Origin: Blattamonas nauphoetae
Lineage: Eukaryota; Preaxostyla; Oxymonadida
Assembly: GCA_033064195.1 (NCBI GenBank)
Contig: JARBJD010000302.1
Location: forward strand, 1 to 64,000
DNA: 64,000 bases
Direction of reading: 5' to 3'
The translations under genes were made by a program, and so were the position numbers. The notes below the pieces were generated by a model, which had not been told where the DNA came from, did no database searches, and worked only from the letters and a program-made list of their open reading frames with translations. Every line of letters starts with the position of its first letter. Position 1 is the first letter of the stretch. Positions 30,616-40,309 of the stretch are shown one piece after another.

Positions 30616-31205
30616 TTATCTCGGGATTGCCTTTGTTAGAGAAATGCCATATTTGAGAATAGTGTTGTATGCTTCGTTATAGGCAATGCTCATATCTTTT
30701 CCTCCAACAAGGATCTTGAAAATGGTTCGAAAGATTGGGAGTTTATTCAGACATAAGCACGTATCAGACAGGTCATCCAACTCAATCACCACATCGTTGA
30801 TCCCAGTGAGAGTCGCAATCAGTGCGCATAAATCACTTTGGTTCGTGATCAGTTTCTTCGATGGTTCAATGAGATTATTCAGTAGTTTCTTTTCACAAGC
30901 GAAAGCATTCTTGTAGACGAGCAGTAGTTGATCTTTGAATGCTGAAATGTTAGACGTGTCCTCTCGTAGTGGTATAGAACGACTCTGAATGGGGGCTGAT
31001 GGATATGTCTCGAGTGGTGGATCGTAAGCGCCTCGTTCATGGTCCATCTCCACATTAGCGCTCTGGTCATTTCCATCTTCGATCCTCGATTATCTACGCC
31101 AGCTTTGCTCCTATCCTCGATGATGACATTGTTGGTGATTGATGTTGGTACTGAAGAAGAACTTGTGTGTTTTGTAAATTGACAACTTAGAATTGGTTGC
31201 ATCAC
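30616..31205 (-). CDS. small Polinton gene of unknown function
   Basis: The best-supported product part is helical with conserved-looking hydrophobic spacing (SAFKDQLLLVYKNAFACEKK, then LNNLIEPSKKL and CALIATLTGINDVVIELDD). A promoter-like motif TTTTTTATTTTTATAGAAAG (31209-31228) sits before the ATG at 31205, so I give the gene span to that point. Coding signal is not in one clean frame throughout; it looks lightly broken. Function unknown. Confidence 0.4.
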
Positions 31206-31260
31206 TTTCTATAAAAATAAAAAATATATATTAATGTTTTGAATCACTCTTTTCTTTCTG

Positions 31261-32178
31261 TTACTGAGCATATTGATAATATCCAGGCATTTCAGATTGG
31301 AATCCACTGATATCATCTGTGACTGTTTTGAATGCTTTGGCTTTCAGTTTATTAACTTCTGTTGATATGTGAGTTGAATAGTGAGTACAGTATTCCGATA
31401 AATACGTTGGATCTTGAGTAATCATTTGGAGAAACACTGGATAAATCTGATCCTTGAAGGCTTTCTTTTGTTTCATACTGGGATTGTAGTCCTGAACATG
31501 ATCATGAAGCCATTGATCCCACATCAGTGATGCAATCTGTGATTGAATTGAATTGAATACCATATTGTCTAAAACATTCTTGCTGGGATCAGCTGGATTG
31601 CTTCGATTTGCACGAGTTATTTCCAATGTGTTTGTCATGTGTTCACCAACAGCTCTCTTCATTATTGCGTATGGTTGTTGAGATCGTTTAGTCTTCATCT
31701 CTTCATAGCTGATGTCTCGATAATTGGTTGGCAAATCGTATGTTCCATTTTTGAGGAAATTCCGATGTACAGCTTTGATTTTCCTTCCGTGTTCTTGATT
31801 GAATGATGTGTATGGTTTCTGTCTTCGCATGTCTGGTGTTGGATTCATTGCATAGTATGTCTCCTTGACTGGTCTACTGTTGTATGGAGTTAGCATAGCA
31901 CCATTGACCACAATCAGATCTCCAGTATCATTATCGTAGACCATCACATCAGGAACTTGTCCATATTGTTCTACTTTCGCAGTCCAATTTCGTCCAGTTC
32001 TCGAAATATACTCACGTGCTGATGGAAGACTGCACAGAGCATCATTGCGTCTGGTTTGAATATCATCGTCAGCAAAGATTCGTTTCAATGCTGCTTGAGT
32101 CTCTGGTCCGTATCTCATTTTTGGTTTCTTCGCTTGTGCTTTTCTTTGTGGTTGAACGTACACTATCTTTTGTGACAT
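31261..32178 (-). CDS. Polinton protein with basic N-terminus, 305 aa
   Basis: Starts MSQKIVYVQPQRKAQAKKPK, a lysine/arginine-rich head followed by a soluble-looking body (SAREYISRTGRNWTAKVEQY, then VMVYDNDTGDLIVVNGAML) and a helical C-terminal half (DPSKNVLDNMVFNSIQSQIA). I do not recognise the family. The basic head would suit DNA or core binding. A promoter-like motif lies at 32185-32205 and the divergent ATPase gene starts 62 bases away, so the short gap probably holds two promoters. Confidence 0.6.
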   Translation of the reverse strand: MSQKIVYVQPQRKAQAKKPKMRYGPETQAALKRIFADDDIQTRRNDALCSLPSAREYISRTGRNWTAKVEQYGQVPDVMVYDNDTGDLIVVNGAMLTPYNSRPVKETYYAMNPTPDMRRQKPYTSFNQEHGRKIKAVHRNFLKNGTYDLPTNYRDISYEEMKTKRSQQPYAIMKRAVGEHMTNTLEITRANRSNPADPSKNVLDNMVFNSIQSQIASLMWDQWLHDHVQDYNPSMKQKKAFKDQIYPVFLQMITQDPTYLSEYCTHYSTHISTEVNKLKAKAFKTVTDDISGFQSEMPGYYQYAQ

Positions 32179-32239
32179 TGTGTGTTTTCATACAAAATAA
32201 AAAAACCAAAAGTATATTTTAATTAGAGTTAAATCGCAT

Positions 32240-33097
32240 ATGAAGAAATCATCTATGTCTCTAACAGCATATGTGAATGCAAAATTGAGTGAAGCATCAA
32301 ATAGGAATGTTTCTCATGAAGTGCAATCACAGATTCATCCAGACTTGAATTTCAATCGCAACAGTGTAAATGTCCTCGTTGGAAACAGAGGAAGTGGAAA
32401 AACCTTTAATGCTCTTCGAGAGGTTGCCAAACTCCAAAATGTTAATGTCAGAAATGAACTATTTCACCTCTTTGTCTTCGTCACTGACAAGAACATCGAT
32501 CCAACATTCGACAAATTTAAACCAATACTGAACGTTCCATATGTGAAAGTCAAATACGATGATGCACTTCCATTTCTGTTGGAACTATCTGAATCGAAAG
32601 CTGCATATGAAGAGATCATTGACAACCAGTGGCAAAACAGAATTACTGATGAATGCAGAGATGATCTCTTTGACTCACTGTACATTGATGACTTCTCAGT
32701 GAAGAATCTCCAAACGATTATCCTCTTGGATGACTGTCGCAGAATCCTAAGTGAACGAAGAACATCCAAAAATAGAATGACAATGATGGACTTATTATTG
32801 GAGAATCGACAACCAAAATTCACATTCTTTCTGACAATGCACGAGCTCTTCAGTTTATCAGCAGACATGAAGTCAAACATTGATTCAATGTGGATCTTTG
32901 GAGGATTCAATAAAGAACGAATCAGCAGAGTCTATCCTCAGTTGAACTCCCCAATTGATATTCGACAATTCTGGAATATCTATCAACGAAAACAGAAATG
33001 TGAAGCAATCATTCTTCGATACAATACAGATGGAGTTGCACTGAATGAGATCAATAAAGATGGGCTAATCAGAAGGGTCAGAGAGCTCATGAATTAG
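32240..33097 (+). CDS. genome-packaging ATPase (A32/FtsK-HerA type), 285 aa
   Basis: Walker A is clear (NVLVGNRGSGKTFNAL, residues ~44-59) and a Walker B-like strand follows (TIILLDDCRRIL, ~159-170), then an LLLENRQPKFTFFLTMHELF segment typical of the sensor region in A32-like packaging ATPases. The length is usual for Polinton/virophage ATPases. It would pump DNA into capsids. It is the only gene of the central block on the plus strand and overlaps the convergent 119-aa gene by 33 bases. The first of several in-frame Mets (32240) is used; the alternative is Met 6. Confidence 0.8.
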   Translation: MKKSSMSLTAYVNAKLSEASNRNVSHEVQSQIHPDLNFNRNSVNVLVGNRGSGKTFNALREVAKLQNVNVRNELFHLFVFVTDKNIDPTFDKFKPILNVPYVKVKYDDALPFLLELSESKAAYEEIIDNQWQNRITDECRDDLFDSLYIDDFSVKNLQTIILLDDCRRILSERRTSKNRMTMMDLLLENRQPKFTFFLTMHELFSLSADMKSNIDSMWIFGGFNKERISRVYPQLNSPIDIRQFWNIYQRKQKCEAIILRYNTDGVALNEINKDGLIRRVRELMN

Positions 33098-33424
33098 ATT
33101 ACCAATGGTCTCGTCAAGACTTCGAAGCCTCATGCTGAGAGTGTCAGTCAGCGCTCGAATTGATTCTTCAATGTCTGATAATCTCTGATCAATCGATAGT
33201 GAATTAGGAGGAGTGGAAGCATCGACATATCGTTTCCTCAGTGCTATCTCACCTCTTATTTTTGTTATTCTGTATCCATCAATTTGAATCATCCTATTCA
33301 GTTTCTGCGTTGTGTACTCATTCAGTTCTTTTCTATTCTTCTCCAAGTATCTCTGAAAGTCGTGGATGTTTGTGAACTCTTTCTGTTCAGGATCAAACGG
33401 TTCTAATATCTTCAGTGATGTCAT
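33065..33424 (-). CDS. small coiled-coil Polinton protein, 119 aa
   Basis: Starts MTSLKILEPFDPEQKEFTNI. The C-terminal half has heptads (LSIDQRLSDIEESIRALTDT, then LSMRLRSLDETIGNLIHEL) predicting a coiled coil. A motif ATTTTTATTTCATTTAA (33425-33442) adjoins the ATG. Its 3' end overlaps the ATPase gene. Role unknown; oligomeric structural or fibre-base protein is possible. Confidence 0.5.
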   Translation of the reverse strand: MTSLKILEPFDPEQKEFTNIHDFQRYLEKNRKELNEYTTQKLNRMIQIDGYRITKIRGEIALRKRYVDASTPPNSLSIDQRLSDIEESIRALTDTLSMRLRSLDETIGNLIHELSDPSD

Positions 33425-33490
33425 TTAAATGAAATAAAAATATTTGAAACATTATTGAAAACGAACAAAGTTCTCAGATCGAAGATCGCA

Positions 33491-35419
33491 CTACGCCAAA
33501 TTAAATTCAGCAATGAACTCTGGAGTTAAGTCGTCAATTGAGTCTGCATGAAACTTGGTGTGCTGAATCGGAACGTAGACAACTTTTGAGAGACAGGTGA
33601 GACCATTCAGTAGAGTAGCTACAACATTGCCGTGTTTATATTCAATGAATTTTCCCACGAATTGAAACTGTCTTCGCTTCTTCTGAAACTTGGCAACAGT
33701 CTTGTCCAGATCAAGGTGAATCAACAAAATGTTTCCTGGTTTGTATTTCCATAGCATCTGTGTTGTCTGTTGTCTTTGGATGTTCTTTAATTGTTCTTCA
33801 CAACTGGAGATGTACAAAGCTTCAATCTCTCTATTGTTTTGTGCCTGTTGGGGAGTGAACTTGTTCCAGTACGCTCGATGTGGAGTCATGTTGTAGTATT
33901 CCACCATCTGATTCATCAATGAATAATTTGCCATTTGTGTTGCATTGTCTTGGAATCCATCTCTGATTGTTCTGATCACTCGATCGACTATTCGATTATG
34001 ATAAGTGAATGGTGAGCTTGTGAAGTACGTACTGACTTTCTGTTCCTTGAAAAACTCTGATGCTTCTCCACTTGTCCAAGCAGCTTCTCCATCACCACGA
34101 ATGTTATTCACATGAACTCCACGATGATTAATCAAGTCATTGATTGCAGTCTTGACTTTGCTCCATGATTTATCCAGAACAGGAATTACTACAAGGTACT
34201 TAGTGTTGATGTTGATGGCAAATAGGTAAATCTGCAATACTGTTTTCGACGTTGGTGATTGGATGAACACAAGATCAATTTCCCATGATCCAAATTTGGG
34301 AGAAAAGTATGGTCTGTCACAATTCTGAGGAACCTTTCTGTCAGATGTCTTCTGTGGATCACCTGTAATAGCTTTCGACATGAACTGCATTTTCGATCGA
34401 AATGGATACTGGATTTTCTCTGTTGTTTTAGGAATCATTGGTGGATCAATTCTCATTCTGTCACCTCCTTTTTCTCTCTGAATTTTCCTCGGATGTGCAA
34501 CACTCCATCTGTGCTCATATTCCTCATACCAATCCTGAAATGATCTTCCTCCGAATGGGATTTGTTTTGTGTGAGTTAGTATGAAGTTTAGATCATCGTT
34601 CGCAATAGTTCTGATAATCGAGGCTCGAACAAAAGTGTCTCTGTTCATTTTATTGGCATCCAGAATGTGTGACGTAATAAAGTGTTCCATATGTTTTAGA
34701 TTATTCATTATTGAGTTCTCAGCTTTGATCTGTTCATCTTCTGAATCGTTTCTCTGTTGATGATCAAACAATCCTTTCATATGTGCCAACTTATTGAGCA
34801 CTTGTTGCGTCGTAGGTTCGTAGTGTCTGATCTCTCTCACAGGGTGTTTGGACGCAGTTCTTCTGATTGACATTGGTGGATTGGGAATTATGTCATCATC
34901 GTCCTCCTCTTCAAATTTCCTCTCCTTCATTGGATATTCATATTCAAACCCCATTGATTTCAAGTTTCTCTTCAGTCCAGGCACTATTGGGTATTCAGGT
35001 CGTTCTGATGCAATTGGTCTTTGCACTGGAATTGTGATTGGGATTGGTCTTACCTCTGCAGGCCTTCGAACTCTTGGTGAGAGATTCACTTTCTGATTCA
35101 CCTCGCGATGATACAGTTGATATAGAGAGTATGCTCCTTCAGCTGTTCGATCTGGAAGACGTGCTCCAATGTATTTCATTACAAACTGTTGGACAATCCT
35201 TCTTCCATCCAACTCTGATAAATCAGGAGGGAATCCACCATTGAACCAATCCTCGAAGTATGTTTCATCATTTCCATCAAATGGTCCACTAGAATCAGCG
35301 CCATGATAGACAGGTAAAACGTTAGTTAAAGTCCATTTCTTTTCGACTATTTCGTTTTTAGAATGCTGTGTACACCGAAGTAACCTATTCACTAATGCTT
35401 TGATTTGTCGTGTGTTCAT
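33491..35419 (-). CDS. retroviral-type (RVE) integrase of Polinton B, 642 aa
   Basis: The catalytic core lies at about residues 370-490: SWEIDLVFIQSPTSK carries the first Asp, IRGDGEAAWTSGEASEFFKE the second, and YHNRIVDRVIRTIRDG is the third-acid helix region. It is followed by an SH3-like tail (KYKPGNILLIHLDLDK, then FVGKFIEYKHGNVVATLLNG) as in Polinton and Ty3-type integrases. The first ~330 residues are an extra polar N-terminal region (RPIPITIPVQRPIASERPEY, then RKFEEEDDDD) longer than usual. It would insert the element and make the 6-bp duplication seen at its ends. A promoter-like motif is at 35420-35438. Confidence 0.8.
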   Translation of the reverse strand: MNTRQIKALVNRLLRCTQHSKNEIVEKKWTLTNVLPVYHGADSSGPFDGNDETYFEDWFNGGFPPDLSELDGRRIVQQFVMKYIGARLPDRTAEGAYSLYQLYHREVNQKVNLSPRVRRPAEVRPIPITIPVQRPIASERPEYPIVPGLKRNLKSMGFEYEYPMKERKFEEEDDDDIIPNPPMSIRRTASKHPVREIRHYEPTTQQVLNKLAHMKGLFDHQQRNDSEDEQIKAENSIMNNLKHMEHFITSHILDANKMNRDTFVRASIIRTIANDDLNFILTHTKQIPFGGRSFQDWYEEYEHRWSVAHPRKIQREKGGDRMRIDPPMIPKTTEKIQYPFRSKMQFMSKAITGDPQKTSDRKVPQNCDRPYFSPKFGSWEIDLVFIQSPTSKTVLQIYLFAININTKYLVVIPVLDKSWSKVKTAINDLINHRGVHVNNIRGDGEAAWTSGEASEFFKEQKVSTYFTSSPFTYHNRIVDRVIRTIRDGFQDNATQMANYSLMNQMVEYYNMTPHRAYWNKFTPQQAQNNREIEALYISSCEEQLKNIQRQQTTQMLWKYKPGNILLIHLDLDKTVAKFQKKRRQFQFVGKFIEYKHGNVVATLLNGLTCLSKVVYVPIQHTKFHADSIDDLTPEFIAEFNLA

Positions 35420-35442
35420 TTATTCAAAAATAAAGTTTGTGT

Positions 35443-38400
35443 TTATTCGATTTGATAATCAGTTGCTTTCAGTCCATGAATGAATGGAGGACACGATTCA
35501 TTATTCAGTACTATCGCCTTCAGATGAATTCCACTGAGACTGAGTTTCTGCTGTTGTATTTTCGCAATCTCAAATCCATTGGAGTCCTCTTCACTCACGA
35601 TTCTTCTCGTCTGGAAGTTCAGTGTTGTAGTCACAGTCTTTTCTCCGTTCAGGCACTTCACATAATCGTCGCTTGTGATGTTTGTTTTCTTTAATGACAC
35701 TCCTTTGATTTTGCATTTCTCGTCTAGTGAGTAACACTTGGGTGCAAGACAGATCATCTGTTCACCTTCCTTCTCAATTGCTAATCCCAACAGTTTCTTC
35801 TCATCATCGACTCCCTTTTCAGGATTGGGAAACCATTCATATTTGTGAGCATCGTAGAACTCCTTGTCAGCAATCACATGTTCAAATTGTTGATGAATTC
35901 CAGCATTTGGATCTCCACTAATCGCCCAATAAGCAGAATCAGTATCTCCCTCGCAGAAATGAATCTTATTCATGTCTAGGCATTTGTACATGAAGTTGTA
36001 GATGAAATTCAGATACCAGAACTTGGCATTGTCGAGTGTGAATACTGCTTCTTGCAGACATGTCTTGCATGATGCTTTCTCTCTGTCTTCAATCACGATG
36101 TAGTTGTCCTCATTGATCTCTCTAGTTGCCACAAATCCCTTCATCATTTGCTTCAAGTAGGTTCTCTTCTCGTTGCAGATTGTGATTGAGTTGTACTTCT
36201 CAGTGTTCATTCCATCGTATCCGTAACTTCCATTCAAGTTGGTCTTACAGAACTGTTCCTTTCCTTTGTTTCCAACCTTCATTGCTTCAATTCGATCATT
36301 CATAAATGAAGTCACAAATGGTTCAAATCCAGCATGTCTCGAGAATACCATCACACTCTTAATGTCATCAATAATGAAGTGGCAATAGTCGATGAGGAAC
36401 CACAGATAGTATGTCGAAAAGAACATATACTGATCGTGTGTGCTCAAGAGTTGGGTCAGCTTTCTTTGTTTGTCATCAGTCTTCAATCCATGTTTCTTCA
36501 TCAACGAATAAGTCTTCTCTCCAATGTTTTCTTCTATCGTATTGACCACAATGTTTCTGAAGATTGGTGGGAAGTTAATGAAATCATTGACGTGCTTCTC
36601 GTCGATGTGTCCTTTCAACTCTGCAATGAACAATGTCTTCTGATTCTTGTCTTCAATGATCTTGCGACATTCCTTATCTCCTGTTGCTGTGAACAGACAT
36701 CTTCCTGGCATATACATTCTGTGATTGGTGTATGGATTGTTCTTGTTCTTGATTGATGAGAAAGCACTTGGATACAGTGAATTAAAGTCAACACCACAGA
36801 CATGAGTCATTTTATGTTCAGTATCGGTTGATGTGACTTTTCCGTCTTCGTATGTGAAGTGATTGATTGGTGTCACATCTTTCATATTCTGTCGGTGTTG
36901 AACATTTGATTATCCACCAGTCACAGCGGCTCTCAGTTTGTGATAGGTCTGCTCATGCGTCAGAGTCATTGGTAATGATTTCCAGATGCAATACTTCTTC
37001 AGTTGAATTCTCAATCTTGTGAGATGTTCATCTTTGTCTGACTTGTAGGTGTTGCAGTAGTCACAGCAGATCTTGACGTTCTCTTTTGAATGACCTTTCG
37101 AATTGTCGATTCTGTCCAGTGTTGGTCGAACTGCTTGTGAGAAGTGACTCTTACAGATGTAGCACTCTCTCTTGCACTGTTGAACGAACCACTCATAGTC
37201 AGATTCAGTTACGTTTTTGGTAGTATTGCGATGAGCTTTCTGGTCTTGATAAATGTACGATGCAACCTTGTCCTTCCAGTATTGCTTTGTGATTTTTATT
37301 TCACCAGATCGATCCACTCCATTGAAATCATCGTCGATATCAAAGTCCTTGTAGGCACAAGCATACTTGATTGCAGAAGCATTTGCTGACAGTGAGAGAT
37401 TGTGCAACATATCCACTTTGTATTGGAAGTTCAGAGCAATCAGATTATCCAATGGTGCAATCATGCATTCGATGTCTCTGATGTTGTAGAATTTGAGATA
37501 TTCCCATCTGTTCTTGAATCCTTGCTTGTTCCAATCGTCAAGGTACATTTGGTAATCGGTGTCGGACATTTCACTGTTGTTCAGACTGGAGTAGAATTCA
37601 TATTTGGAGAATGGTTCTTGTTTGCTCAGCACTGTATCGTAGTCTGATGAATCAAATGATTCGTAAGTAAAGAATGATTTCTGCAGAGTGGTGTTTCCTC
37701 CAAAGGCTTTGACTGCATTATCCAAAGTCATTGGTCCTGTGTACGACATCATGTCAATGAATCGAAGCACCTGTTGTGATCTTTCATGTCTGATCAGAAC
37801 TTGTTTGTACTTCGTTGTGGATCCAAGGAAGCTTACCACTTTCCAATCCTTGTCAACGAGATCACGAAAGATGAGATTGATGTCAAATCTGGAACTGTTG
37901 AACCCAATCACACTGACTTCATTCTGAGAGGGTATTTCTGGGTCTTCGTAGTAGTTGTCCTCTCGAACAATCACAGCATATTTGAAGAGTTGTCGGATCC
38001 ACTGCTTCACGAAGTCATTTCCATCTCGAAGATCAAAGTATATTGACTTCACTCCTGATTTTGTTTTAATCGCTGATGCAACAGAGAGTGGTTTAAGATG
38101 TGAGATCAACTGAGAATTGTCATCAGAGAATAGATTGTCGAGAATGAGATCTTCCATTGTTTCGAAATCATAAGTGATGTAGTACTGCGTTGGTTTGAAT
38201 TCGTCTTGCCTCTTGTGTGCCATCAGAAATTCAAACGTCCTATTGTTGAGGATATGCGGAACATATGGTCTTGGTGTCTTATCAAGGGAGATCTTCTTCA
38301 CATGTTTTCCATCAAGTTCCTTACATTCAGCAAGATGCTTCTCGTAGTATCTCTTGAAGTTTGTATCCTTCACTTGGAATCCTCTCGATTGACAGTAGGG

Positions 38401-39552
38401 ACAGAGTTTGTATCCAGTGATTTTCTCAGGATCCACAATGAACATCACATGAACGAGAGTTGCAGTCAGTGGAATCATCAGAATGGGGACAACTCTTGCA
38501 TCATCATTTTCGTTGACATACGATTGACTGAGGAAATACTTCTTCTTGTCTTCGTCGAATTCATAAATGTGAACCGTGATGTTGAATTGAATCATTGCTT
38601 TCTCAATATCACATGCAATATCAAATCCAGGATATTTTCGTAAATGTGGTGTCAATTGATGTGATCTGAGATGTGTGAGATTCATCCATTTTGCGAACAG
38701 TTTGTAAGCTTCAGTATTCCTCATTTTAATTGATGTCTTCTTCCCTTGAACTTCTGGAAGTGTGAGGAATGATAGTGCTTGAAAGAAACAGATGTTGTAC
38801 TCAGAATCAATGTACCGAACGTTTCTCGTTTTGATGTGTTCAGTGAGAATGGCATTTGCTTTTCCTGCAACTGGGAATCGATAGACTGCAACAAGAATGG
38901 AATGGAAGGCAATGAACATTGTCTTTGTGTCCATTGGTGTTCTCTCTTGAGATTCTTTGATCAGATTGATTGCATATTTTGAATAGTCATTGATGTCTCC
39001 AACACTTCGTATCACAGTTGGGAAACTCTTTGATGTGTTCTCCAATTCTGGTCTGAAGTCTTTATATGTTGTCTCATCTTTGTCCTTTCTCTCAACAATC
39101 TTTCCGAAGTCAATGCTGATCTTGAATGGATGATCTTTCTCCTTGTCGAACACTGCTTTGATGAAGGTTGTCATTTCCTCAACATTTTTCAGATGATTGT
39201 GGAAGTACAACTGATATGGTTTTCCATTATCTTCAACCTTCTCGACCTCATTCTTTTTGAATTTTCTCCGTGCATTCATGAGACAGGAATTGAATGCTGC
39301 TTTGTCACGTGGCTCAGCAAGTAATATGCATTCTTCAAATCCCTCAAATGTCTGCACTTCTCTCTTTTCCATTTGTTCATTTTTCTTTTGAATGATCAAC
39401 AGATTCTTCATCCAATGATCCATCAACTTCTCTTCAATCGATTTCAGTTTCCACGTCATTTTGAACACCTGCTTCTTCAGTTCATCTTTGTTCACTCTTG
39501 GATTTTCTTTCATGATTTGCATTCTTGCTTTGCTGTCTTCTTCATTCATCAT
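35443..39552 (-). CDS. family B DNA polymerase region of Polinton B
   Basis: Motifs in order on the minus strand: an OTU-like cysteine segment (DSEYNICFFQALSFL, near 38790), a CPYC zinc knuckle (near 38400), Exo I YDFETMEDL (near 38165), Exo II IGFNSSRFDINLIF (near 37890), Exo III-like YNIRDIECMI (near 37480), an HNH/endonuclease-VII-like knuckle (CYICKS, TLDRIDNSKGHSKENV, CCDYCN; 37060-37185), polymerase motif A DFNSLYPS (near 36770), motif B NGSYGYDG (near 36225) and motif C EGDTDSAYW (near 35935). This is the protein-primed-type PolB expected in Polintons; it would replicate the element. The region is not one uninterrupted frame and looks broken or split. No T/A motif precedes it. Confidence 0.8.
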
Positions 39553-39570
39553 TGCATTGTTCTTGTTCTC

Positions 39571-39813
39571 TTAAAGTTTGTGAATAAAAGCATCGATCTG
39601 ATAGTTGGTTATATTCTTTGTTTGTCCTTCAAAATGGAGATCTGGATTCTTGAGCATTGACAAGAGATATGCTCTCTGATGTTGGTAGTTTCTACTGCTT
39701 GGCTTGTATGATCGATCATAGCCATGTTCATCCTTGAATTCAAAGGTGATGTTTGGAAATAGTGCTCTAATTTTCGTGATGCTGTCTGTGACAAATTTCA
39801 GTGTCGCCGCCAT
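39571..39813 (-). CDS. small Polinton protein, 80 aa
   Basis: Starts MAATLKFVTDSITKIRALFP, ends ITNYQIDAFIHKL. No recognised domain. The early-type motif GATTTTTTAATTTGTAGTAA (39814-39832) abuts the ATG, which is the main support that it is a real gene. It lies just upstream of PolB on the same strand, 19 bases away. Confidence 0.5.
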   Translation of the reverse strand: MAATLKFVTDSITKIRALFPNITFEFKDEHGYDRSYKPSSRNYQHQRAYLLSMLKNPDLHFEGQTKNITNYQIDAFIHKL

Positions 39814-39832
39814 TTACTACAAATTAAAAAAT
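39814..39832 (-). promoter_or_regulatory. Polinton promoter-like motif, second form
   Basis: Minus-strand AATTTTTTAATTTG-TA-TAA form. This variant precedes the small end genes (3324, 5624, 24679, 45238, 45776), whereas TTTTTATTTT precedes the structural genes. Confidence 0.5.
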
Positions 39833-39856
39833 CTGAAAATCAAAAAAGTTGAGCGT

Positions 39857-40246
39857 TTATTTCTGTTTTCTCTGATGGGGCTTTTTCGTTGCATTTAACC
39901 AGGAATCAAGTCTAATTCTGAACACTTCACTTCCACCAATCTCTCGATATGTGAATGGAACCAGAACTTTCGTGTACTCACCGATGAGTTCACAATTGTA
40001 TTTCTTCAGTTCATTTTCGACGAATGATTGAGTGTAGCGTCGACGTTTCGCTAAGTGAGGTCTGTTTCCCTGATTCCACAACTTCGGTTTTATTCTCCAT
40101 TCAACTCCCTCATGAACATACGTCACCGGCACATTATTTCTGACATACTCAGAGACTAGTGAACAGTTCTCTTCTCTCATTGATTCAATTAATGCTTGTT
40201 CTGAACATACTCGACGTCTTTCGCTGTACATCGCAGTTGGATTCAT
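39857..40246 (-). CDS. NC/EY-repeat protein, 129 aa (element B)
   Basis: Starts MNPTAMYSERRRVCSEQALI. It has two copies of a module: NCSLVSEY...VTYVHEG-x-EW, then RRRYTQSFVENELKKYNCEL with IGEY...FTYREIGG, each followed by a W-containing basic stretch (KLWNQGNRPH, DSWLNATKKPH). I recall such modules near endonuclease-type genes in phages and large viruses; function unknown. Its first ~50 codons are repeated in inverse orientation at 24679. Element G is inserted two bases outside the start codon, so its promoter-like motif now lies 5 kb away at 45241-45262. Confidence 0.6.
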   Translation of the reverse strand: MNPTAMYSERRRVCSEQALIESMREENCSLVSEYVRNNVPVTYVHEGVEWRIKPKLWNQGNRPHLAKRRRYTQSFVENELKKYNCELIGEYTKVLVPFTYREIGGSEVFRIRLDSWLNATKKPHQRKQK

Positions 40247-40309
40247 TTGGGTGTTTTTTTTCGAGACTCGACTCCTCCTTTTTTTGACAGATTCCTGATT
40301 GTCCCACAT

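Noticed and set aside
24679-40246. These positions as the true ends of Polinton B
   Set aside because: The inverted match stops at the gene start codon and has no AG/CT ends or flanking duplication; 14504 and 46918 satisfy both.
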